33,363 bases of DNA from contig JABDHI010000026.1 of NCBI GenBank assembly GCA_013285655.1, positions 4,825 through 38,187 of the forward strand, given 5' to 3'. Below, one piece after another: positions 8,762-15,030 of the stretch. The notes beneath the pieces were generated by a model. The model saw only the letters and a program-made list of their open reading frames with translations. It was not told the origin of the DNA and did not search any database. The DNA is from Bacteroidota bacterium. Its GTDB lineage: Bacteria > Bacteroidota > Bacteroidia > JABEUT01. Each line of letters begins with the position of its first letter. Position 1 is the stretch's first letter. The translations under genes and the position numbers were made by a program.

Positions 8762-10405
8762 ATGAAGAAACATTTACTCGTTGGCTCACTGCTTTTAGCT
8801 TTTGGTTCAGTAACTACTAATATATCGGCTCAGGGTTTTATGGGCGCGAACCCGGCTAAGAACTGGCAAAACAAAAGCATTGAAAAGGACAGCGTTTATG
8901 GCACCGGATCGGATGCTGCGCTTGAATTTTTGAAAGAGAAAGGCCGCAAATCGATACCTGTTATAGTATGTGTTGAAGATGGTGGTGTTTATTTTAAGCA
9001 TCCTGCCCTTAACCCTGTGGTGTGGACAAACACCAGGGAGGTTGCCGGTAACAAAATGGATGATGATAAGAATGGCTATGTAGATGATGTGCATGGCTGG
9101 GATTTTATTGGCGGTAAGGATAGCGATGTAAATAAAGAGGCTTTAGAAATGACCCGCATGTACCGCGACCTGGGCAAGAAATTCAATAATGTAGATGCAG
9201 GCAAAGTAGCTCCTGCCGATACTGCTCAGTACCATGTTTACCTGCGAGTTAAAACGGCTTATGAGAAGAAATTAAAAACATCATTGGCTCAATACAATAA
9301 CCTGAAAGGAGTATTCGATACTATTGCATTGGTAAAGAAAGCAATGGGTGTTACCGATTTCAATCGTGCACTTATGGATTCTATCTACCATCCAACCGAT
9401 AGCGCTTTTATACGAGCTAAGGCAAGATTACAACGTAACTTTAAACGTTTCTCATATTTTATACCTAACGCTTCGGCCGATAGTATTATGAAATTGTTGG
9501 GTCCGGGTTTAGCACAGTTGAGTGCAGTTGTAAACTACCAACTTAACCTTAACTGGGATCCTCGCTACTTAGTTGGCGACAACTACGAAGATGCAAGTCA
9601 GCGTTACTATGGTAACAACGATGTGGCAGGCCCTGCAGCTGAGCATGGTACACACGTTAGCGGTATTATTGCTGCTGTACGCAGCGGTAAGCCAGATGCA
9701 CAGGAAGGTATTGCAGATAACGTGCAGATAATGGTAGTGCGTACTGTGCCCGATGGCGATGAGCGTGATAAGGACGTAGCTAATGGTATACGCTATGCGG
9801 TAGATAACGGCGCACGCGTAATTAATATGAGTTTTGGTAAAGGCTTTACATATAACAAGAAAGCAGTTGATGAGGCTGTAAAGTATGCCGAAGCACACGA
9901 TGTGTTATTGGTACATGCAGCAGGTAACGACCACAGCAATAATGATTCTGTAGATAATTTCCCGACCCGTATTTACCTTGGAGGAAAAGCTGAAGCAAGC
10001 AACTGGATCGAGGTAGGTGCATCTGATGTTAAAGGTAAACCGGGTTCGTTCAGTAACTATGGTAAGCACAGTGTAGACTTGTTTGCGCCGGGTGTTAAAA
10101 TTTACAGCACTATACCTGATACCGCTTATGCTTATTTTAACGGTACAAGTATGGCATCACCTTGTGTTGCCGGTGTAGCAGCTATCATTCGCGAATATTT
10201 CCCAACACTTACTGCAAAGCAAGTTAAAGAATTGTTGATGGAATCGGTTACCAAACCTACGTTTCAGGTGGCAATGCCGGGTTACGATAAGATGGTTACC
10301 TACAGCGACCTTTGCATCAGTGGTGGTATTGTAGATGCGTACGCTGCTGTTCAGTTGGCTATTAAAAAGTATGGCGACATTAAAGTAAAGCGCGCAAAAT
10401 TCTAG
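8762..10405 (+). CDS. Secreted subtilisin-like serine protease (S8 family) with large insertion
   Basis: The 547-residue protein has a signal peptide (1-24, ending NISAQ). The S8 triad is readable: Asp73 in VCVEDGGVYFKHPAL, His295 in EHGTHVSG and Ser463 in NGTSMASP, with oxyanion Asn389 in HAAGND. Asp-rich NKMDDDKNGYVDD just after the Asp site resembles a metal-binding loop. About 220 residues separate Asp73 from His295, against about 30 in subtilisin BPN', so a mostly helical-looking insertion (~120-270) is present. No T9SS sorting domain is visible at the C-terminus (ends KVKRAKF). The S15-like gene begins 16 bp downstream, so the two probably form an operon. I saw no TAnnTTTG element in the divergent region 8578-8761, only a hairpin-like CTATGC/GCATAG pair. 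Confidence 0.92.
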   Translation: MKKHLLVGSLLLAFGSVTTNISAQGFMGANPAKNWQNKSIEKDSVYGTGSDAALEFLKEKGRKSIPVIVCVEDGGVYFKHPALNPVVWTNTREVAGNKMDDDKNGYVDDVHGWDFIGGKDSDVNKEALEMTRMYRDLGKKFNNVDAGKVAPADTAQYHVYLRVKTAYEKKLKTSLAQYNNLKGVFDTIALVKKAMGVTDFNRALMDSIYHPTDSAFIRAKARLQRNFKRFSYFIPNASADSIMKLLGPGLAQLSAVVNYQLNLNWDPRYLVGDNYEDASQRYYGNNDVAGPAAEHGTHVSGIIAAVRSGKPDAQEGIADNVQIMVVRTVPDGDERDKDVANGIRYAVDNGARVINMSFGKGFTYNKKAVDEAVKYAEAHDVLLVHAAGNDHSNNDSVDNFPTRIYLGGKAEASNWIEVGASDVKGKPGSFSNYGKHSVDLFAPGVKIYSTIPDTAYAYFNGTSMASPCVAGVAAIIREYFPTLTAKQVKELLMESVTKPTFQVAMPGYDKMVTYSDLCISGGIVDAYAAVQLAIKKYGDIKVKRAKF

Positions 10406-10421
10406 TATTGCCTTTCGGTTT

Positions 10422-12308
10422 ATGAGGAGATATCTTTTCGCATCATACATAGCGCTTGCTATAGGTATTGCAGTGCCTGCAATAGCATCGGCACAAAAAA
10501 CAAATGCCGATTCGGTTTGGGTAATGAACAACTATTACAAGATGGAACGCAGCATACCCATGCGTGATGGGGTGAAGCTGTTCACATCTATGTACATACC
10601 TAAAGATACGATGCACAAACATCCTATACTGATGATGCGCACACCGTATTCGTGTGAGCCTTATGGCGAAAAGAAGTTCAAGCGGTTTTGGCACATACCT
10701 TATATGCAGTATTTAAAGGAGGGGTACATAATGGTAACGCAAGATGTACGCGGTAAATACATGAGCGAAGGAACCTTTGTAGATATACGCCCTTTTATAA
10801 AAGATAAAAAGACCAATAAAGATATTGACGAAGCAAGCGATACCTATGATGCTATAGATTGGCTTATTAAGAACGTGCCGGGTAATAATGGCAAGGTGGG
10901 CATCTTCGGAATATCCTACCCTGGTTTTTATTCTACCATGGCTGCATTAAGTGGCCACCCTGCATTAAAAGCAGTAAGTCCGCAGGCACCGGTGACCGAT
11001 TGGTTTATGGGTGATGATACACACCACAAAGGCGTGTTTTTTATTATGGATGAATTTGACTTTGATATTTCGTTTGGTGCACCACGCACCGGCCTTATGG
11101 ATCATGATACCGATATTACCGAAGTACCGGGCGATGATAACTACGAGCTTTATTTAAAACTCGGAACGTACAGCGAGATAAGCAAAAAATATCATGGTGA
11201 TTCTATTGGCTTTTGGAAAGAGTTAGTGAATCACCCCGATTACGATGATTGGTGGAAAGCACGTGACCCACGAAGGGTATTAGAGAATCTAAAGCCTGCC
11301 ATTATGGTTACGGGTGGCTTGTTCGATGCGGAAGACCTGTATGGAACATTCGGAACGTATCAGGCCATAAAGAAACAATCGCCTGCTACCAGTTGCAAAC
11401 TGGTGGAGGGTCCTTGGTTCCATGGTGGATGGGCGAGAAGCAGGGGTGAGCGATTGGGTAATGTTTGGTTTGGTTCGCGTACTGCTGACTTTTACATGAA
11501 GAACATTGAATTACCTTTTTTTAATTATTACTTAAAAGGCGAAGGCGACGTATCGAAACAAGCCGATGCTACCATATTTGTTACTGGCGAAGATCAATGG
11601 AATTTATTTGCTGAATGGCCACCGAAGAATGTTGCTCCAACCAATTTGTATTTCCATGCTAACGGAAAGCTTTCATTTGATAAACCGACTACCGATGAAA
11701 GTACTGATAGCTATATAAGTGACCCAATGAAACCTGTGCCATACACACAGGATGTACACCGCGATCGCACCGTTGCTTATATGTGCGACGACCAGCGTTT
11801 TGCATCTCGCAGGACGGATGTGCTGACCTATGAAACTGATACACTGCAACAAAAAATAACCCTTACCGGTCCTATTATTGCCGACCTGCTTACTTCTATA
11901 ACTACCACCGATGCCGATTTTGTGGTAAAGGTTATTGATGTATTCCCCGATAATTTTAAATACCCCGATTCAGCTAAGGTAGATTACCCTATGGGTGGTT
12001 ACCAAATGCTGGTAAGGGCTGAAATTATGCGTGGCCGCTACCGTAATAGTTTCGAAAAGCCTGAACCATTTACACCCGGCAAAATAAGTGAGGTTAAATA
12101 CGAACTACCCGATGTGGCACATACCTTTTTACCGGGGCACCGCATTATGATACAAATACAAAGCACCTGGTTCCCATTGGCAGATAGGAACCCGCAACAA
12201 TTCATTAATCCATATACAAGCCAAACCAAGGACTTTATAAAGTCAACTATTAGTATTTATCATAACCAGGTAAACGCATCGAAGGTGGTATTGCCGGTGT
12301 TGAAATAA
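10422..12308 (+). CDS. Secreted S15/CocE-type hydrolase, alpha-amino-acid ester hydrolase-like
   Basis: This 628-residue enzyme has a signal peptide (1-25, ending AIASAQ) and an alpha/beta-hydrolase domain. The nucleophile is Ser165 in FGISYPGFYS, the acid Asp302 in GGLFDAEDLYG and the base His334 in EGPWFHGGW. The Asp-His spacing of 32 equals that of characterised alpha-amino-acid ester hydrolases. DVRGKYMSEG and VTDWFMGDD are also typical of that branch. The C-terminal ~200 residues correspond to the jelly-roll of X-Pro dipeptidyl-peptidase S15 proteins. It probably cleaves small peptides or N-acyl/ester bonds in the periplasm or outside the cell. It follows the subtilase gene by 16 bp, which suggests joint peptide degradation. 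A perfect inverted repeat lies just after the stop. Confidence 0.9.
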   Translation: MRRYLFASYIALAIGIAVPAIASAQKTNADSVWVMNNYYKMERSIPMRDGVKLFTSMYIPKDTMHKHPILMMRTPYSCEPYGEKKFKRFWHIPYMQYLKEGYIMVTQDVRGKYMSEGTFVDIRPFIKDKKTNKDIDEASDTYDAIDWLIKNVPGNNGKVGIFGISYPGFYSTMAALSGHPALKAVSPQAPVTDWFMGDDTHHKGVFFIMDEFDFDISFGAPRTGLMDHDTDITEVPGDDNYELYLKLGTYSEISKKYHGDSIGFWKELVNHPDYDDWWKARDPRRVLENLKPAIMVTGGLFDAEDLYGTFGTYQAIKKQSPATSCKLVEGPWFHGGWARSRGERLGNVWFGSRTADFYMKNIELPFFNYYLKGEGDVSKQADATIFVTGEDQWNLFAEWPPKNVAPTNLYFHANGKLSFDKPTTDESTDSYISDPMKPVPYTQDVHRDRTVAYMCDDQRFASRRTDVLTYETDTLQQKITLTGPIIADLLTSITTTDADFVVKVIDVFPDNFKYPDSAKVDYPMGGYQMLVRAEIMRGRYRNSFEKPEPFTPGKISEVKYELPDVAHTFLPGHRIMIQIQSTWFPLADRNPQQFINPYTSQTKDFIKSTISIYHNQVNASKVVLPVLK

Positions 12309-12314
12309 GTCAGA

Positions 12315-12379
12315 CCCCAAACCCCTAAAGGGGCTTTGAAATGCACGTTTTGTTCTAAAGCCCCTTTAGGGGTTTGGGG
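12315..12379. repeat. Perfect 23-bp inverted repeat, possible terminator
   Basis: ccccaaacccctaaaggggcttt (12315-12337) pairs perfectly with 12357-12379 across a 19-nt loop. It sits 6 bp after the S15 stop codon and ahead of the patatin promoter. It resembles dispersed Bacteroidota intergenic repeats and could halt transcription, although no long T-run follows. Confidence 0.75.
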
Positions 12380-12433
12380 TGAAACATGAAGAATAAAATT
12401 TACTTATACCACCTTTCATATTTTTCTTTGCTG

Positions 12434-12441
12434 TACTTTTG
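12434..12441 (+). promoter_or_regulatory. Candidate -7 element of the patatin gene
   Basis: TACTTTTG is an exact TAnnTTTG match ending 17 bp before the start codon, implying a very short leader. The -33 region is weak. Confidence 0.4.
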
Positions 12442-12458
12442 TACTTGATTAGAGGAAC

Positions 12459-13244
12459 ATGGAAATTATTAAAAGGCCTTTTGTATTATCGGGTGGTGGA
12501 TGCCGTGGTTTTGCGCACTTAGGTGTGGTAAAAGCATTGCAGGAGCATGGTATATACCCGAGTGAAATATCGGGTACCAGTGCCGGTGCTATTGCAGGTG
12601 CCTTTTTGGCACAGGGTTATACGCCAGATGAAATAAAAGATATATTCATTAAGAATATGGGTATTTCGTTATTTGCATGGAACGGATTTAACCTCGGTTT
12701 TATGTCCATGAAGCGTATACAGGTTTTTATCCGCAGCAACTTACGCCACACCACTTTCGAAGAATTGAAGATACCTTTATACGTAACGGCAAGTAATTTT
12801 GAAACGGGCAAGCAGGCTATATTCAGCACCGGCGATGTGGTAGAACCTGTTATAGCAGCTAGTTCTATACCGGCTATGTTTCCGCCAACGTTTATTAATG
12901 GTGTGCCTTATGTAGATGGCGGAGTATCGAACAACTTGCCTTTTGAGCCCTTTGCCGACAGAAGAAAAGACATGGTTTGCGTGTACCTTAACCCGGTTAA
13001 GTTGCTCGACCCGCGTAAAGAGACCATGATGGAAATTATTGACCGTGCTGTGCATCTTTCGTTCCGCAAAACGGTTGATGCCTCTGCAGAAGGTTGCCAC
13101 ATGTATATTGAACCACCAGAGTTGGCTAACTACAGTCTGTTTGATATACGCAAAGTAGCAGAGATAATGGATGTAGGCTATCGCTACACCAAAGAGTTCT
13201 TGAAAAAGAACGAAGCCAATAAAGCTGAATCAATTAAAATTTAA
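12459..13244 (+). CDS. Patatin-like phospholipase (RssA/NTE-type)
   Basis: This 261-residue cytoplasmic-looking protein has no signal peptide and consists of one patatin domain. The oxyanion loop is SGGGCRGFAHLG (11-22), the nucleophile Ser41 in GTSAGA and the catalytic Asp153 in DGGVSNN, giving a complete Ser-Asp dyad. Length and motif order match the small bacterial RssA/YchK-like group rather than secreted toxin-like patatins. It is expected to hydrolyse acyl chains of phospholipids or lysophospholipids; the physiological substrate is unknown. Its TAA shares the TTAA palindrome with the stop codon of the convergent DUF3037 gene. Its own promoter-like element lies close upstream. Confidence 0.9.
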   Translation: MEIIKRPFVLSGGGCRGFAHLGVVKALQEHGIYPSEISGTSAGAIAGAFLAQGYTPDEIKDIFIKNMGISLFAWNGFNLGFMSMKRIQVFIRSNLRHTTFEELKIPLYVTASNFETGKQAIFSTGDVVEPVIAASSIPAMFPPTFINGVPYVDGGVSNNLPFEPFADRRKDMVCVYLNPVKLLDPRKETMMEIIDRAVHLSFRKTVDASAEGCHMYIEPPELANYSLFDIRKVAEIMDVGYRYTKEFLKKNEANKAESIKI

Positions 13245-13624
13245 GCAACCAATTCTTCGAACAAACGTTTTGCTGTTTGTTCCAGATCATTGCACAGGCC
13301 CGGGTGCGGGCGAGATGTTTGAATAACTGAACTTCTTACAGCAGTTAACCACCTGAAGCGCTCCGGCACATCTAGTAATGCGATAGGTCCACAATCTTTA
13401 ACGCCCATTGCTATTTTGTCGAAAGATTCTAAGTTCAATTTGATCTGATCAACATCGAGGTCTTTAGAGAAAGAGCGCAGTTTCTCTTCGTTAATGGTAA
13501 AGTGAACGCGAATGAAGTTTTCTTTTTTACAAAAAAGAATAATGCCCACGTTAATGAACTCTTCCCGTTCTACAAAAGGTAAAACGCGAATTACCGAATA
13601 CTCATATAAGTATTTCTCTTGCAT
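13241..13624 (-). CDS. DUF3037 family protein, partner of HipA-like kinase
   Basis: The 127-residue protein begins EKYLYEYSVIRVLPFVERE, followed by EFINVGIILFC, the N-terminal signature I associate with DUF3037 (function unknown). There is no signal peptide or membrane segment, so it should be cytosolic. Its start overlaps the end of the upstream kinase gene by 23 bp in a different frame, indicating translational coupling. In my recollection DUF3037 proteins often sit next to HipA-like kinases; this was not searched. It may be a substrate, regulator or antitoxin-like partner of the kinase, which is inference only. Confidence 0.85.
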   Translation of the reverse strand: MQEKYLYEYSVIRVLPFVEREEFINVGIILFCKKENFIRVHFTINEEKLRSFSKDLDVDQIKLNLESFDKIAMGVKDCGPIALLDVPERFRWLTAVRSSVIQTSRPHPGLCNDLEQTAKRLFEELVA

Positions 13625-14405
13625 TTTGTGCTTCTTTTGTAAAGGTTTCAGAATAGCTTAAGCGTATAAGTAAAAACTTCAAGTACACTTCCCTGATAGC
13701 TTCAGGTGTTTCTTTCATATTGTTCCATTGCAGCCAGTCATCGGGTATCAGCGCTACAATATTGCGGAGTTTTTCTTCAGTCAACAGTTGTTTAAACTCA
13801 GTGTTGGTTTCTTCAAGCATACTTGCCTGGGGTAACAACACATGGTCTTTTATAAGTGCAAACGGGCTCTTTGCATGAGTCTCCCATGTGGTCCACGAAT
13901 GATGGAAGTATAAACAAGCACCGTGGTCTATGAGCCACAGTTCTTTGTTCCACATAAGCATATTGGTATTCTTAAAGGTGCGGTCGATGTTTATGATGAA
14001 CGCATCAAGCCAAACAATTTGCGAGGCAAGCTTTGCATCAACTTTAGTAACAACCGGGTCGAAGGTAATGGCGCCTGATAAAAAATGTAGCCCAAGGTTC
14101 AAGCCCCTGCTACCTTGCAACAGATCCTGAATTTCTTCATCGGCTTCTGTTCTGCCAAAGGCTTCATCTAAATTCGCGAAAACCAATTCAGGTATTTTAA
14201 GCCCAAGCGCACGTGCAATTTCTCCGCCAAGCAGTTCTGCAACCAATGCTTTTACGCCATGTCCTGCACCCCTGAATTTTAATACGTATTTAAGGTCATC
14301 GTCAGCTTCTGCCAATGCAGGCAACGAACCACCTTCGCGAAAAGGCTGGAGGTAGCGTGTTACATTCACAGTTCTTATAGATGGGCTCGAGTACATGATC
14401 AGCAT
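13602..14405 (-). CDS. HipA-like kinase domain protein (HipA_2 type)
   Basis: From the ATG at 14405 this is 267 residues. Kinase-like features are visible: Lys43 in KYVLKFRG (ATP-binding lysine candidate), Glu62 in LGGEIARALGL, catalytic-loop-like DAFIINIDRT with Asp141 and following Asn146, and metal-binding-like Asp160 in WLIDHGACL. These fit the HipA fold, but the protein is much shorter than E. coli HipA (~440 residues) and matches the compact HipA_2 family with RTVNVTRY and FREGGSLPA near the start. The track start at 14438 is a TTG upstream of the promoter; a TACTTTTG element at 14415-14422 makes 14405 or 14396 the realistic start. No HipB-like HTH gene is adjacent. The partner is the overlapping DUF3037 gene. 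The target is unknown. Confidence 0.85.
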   Translation of the reverse strand: MLIMYSSPSIRTVNVTRYLQPFREGGSLPALAEADDDLKYVLKFRGAGHGVKALVAELLGGEIARALGLKIPELVFANLDEAFGRTEADEEIQDLLQGSRGLNLGLHFLSGAITFDPVVTKVDAKLASQIVWLDAFIINIDRTFKNTNMLMWNKELWLIDHGACLYFHHSWTTWETHAKSPFALIKDHVLLPQASMLEETNTEFKQLLTEEKLRNIVALIPDDWLQWNNMKETPEAIREVYLKFLLIRLSYSETFTKEAQNAREILI

Positions 14406-14414
14406 TTGTTCCTC

Positions 14415-14444
14415 CAAAAGTAAGGAACTTTGCATCAACCCAAG
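14415..14444 (-). promoter_or_regulatory. Promoter of the HipA-like/DUF3037 operon, near-leaderless
   Basis: On the minus strand, CTTG (14441-14444), an 18-nt spacer and TACTTTTG (14415-14422, exact TAnnTTTG) precede the ATG at 14405 by only 9 nt. Transcription would begin within a few bases of the start codon. The GGAGG that looks like a ribosome-binding site overlaps the -7 element and would largely not be transcribed. Confidence 0.5.
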
Positions 14445-14455
14445 AGTAATGGGCT

Positions 14456-14491
14456 AAAAAATGAAAGCCACCTCATAGCGAAGTGGCTTTC
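14456..14491 (-). terminator. Intrinsic terminator after the DUF1761 gene
   Basis: Read on the minus strand, GAAAGCCAC and GTGGCTTTC form a perfect 9-bp stem with an 11-nt loop, followed by ATTTTTT. It lies between the DUF1761 stop and the kinase promoter, so the kinase operon is separately transcribed. Confidence 0.8.
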
Positions 14492-14515
14492 TATTTTAAA
14501 GAATATGAATTTGGT

Positions 14516-14941
14516 TTAGTGCCAAACTGAAAGGATGATAGATGCAATTGTTAAACCCACAACATGGTAGCCGGAATCAATAAGAGTTAGTTTGAATGAT
14601 TTGCGGGTGTACATATGGCTCATGGCAAATGCTATACCTACAAATGAACCGGCCGCTATACCCAGTTTTACTCCGCTCATCAAGCTATTGATGCCTATTA
14701 CCCCTTGCAGGCAAGCAAGAGCAACGGTACCAACAAAACAAAGTAATAGAGTAATGCCCATATATTTCGGCATTTCTTTTCTAACTTTTTTCTGAATTTC
14801 AGGGTCGGTAGGCATTGATATGCCGTAGCCTTCCATCCAGGGTTTGCCAAAGCCAATAGGTGTGAACCATACCGAGCCAACAGCAAAGTAGGCGATAGCA
14901 GCAACAATTACATGTAAGTAGTTGAGTTGTTGTAATATCAT
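14516..14941 (-). CDS. DUF1761 family small membrane protein
   Basis: This 141-residue protein has four predicted membrane segments (about residues 6-27, 58-78, 86-105 and 118-138). It carries the DUF1761 pattern: an N-terminal helix leading into VGSVWFTPIGFGKPWM, and a later SFVGIAFAMSHMYTRKS segment. The family is widespread and has no established function, so only an inner-membrane location is proposed. A strong housekeeping-type promoter lies upstream and an intrinsic terminator downstream, so it is probably a single-gene transcript independent of its neighbours. Confidence 0.85.
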   Translation of the reverse strand: MILQQLNYLHVIVAAIAYFAVGSVWFTPIGFGKPWMEGYGISMPTDPEIQKKVRKEMPKYMGITLLLCFVGTVALACLQGVIGINSLMSGVKLGIAAGSFVGIAFAMSHMYTRKSFKLTLIDSGYHVVGLTIASIILSVWH

Positions 14942-14970
14942 GTTCGTTTGGGTTTATGAGTTTATAAAAC

Positions 14971-15002
14971 CAAATGTAATAAAATGGTGCGTGGAATGCA
15001 AA
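14971..15002 (-). promoter_or_regulatory. Bacteroidota housekeeping promoter for the DUF1761 gene
   Basis: On the minus strand TTTG (14999-15002), a 20-nt spacer and TACATTTG (14971-14978) fit TTTG-N19/20-TAnnTTTG exactly. The start codon at 14941 is 29 nt beyond the -7 element. Confidence 0.7.
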
Positions 15003-15030
15003 GGCTTATAATTGATAATAAGTTGAATTA

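Noticed and set aside
13602-14405. Classical HipBA toxin-antitoxin module
   Set aside because: No HTH antitoxin gene is adjacent and the kinase is far shorter than HipA; the partner is DUF3037.
14406-14438. Upstream TTG start of the HipA-like kinase
   Set aside because: It lies upstream of, or within, the TACTTTTG promoter element, and the added residues are not part of the expected family N-terminus.
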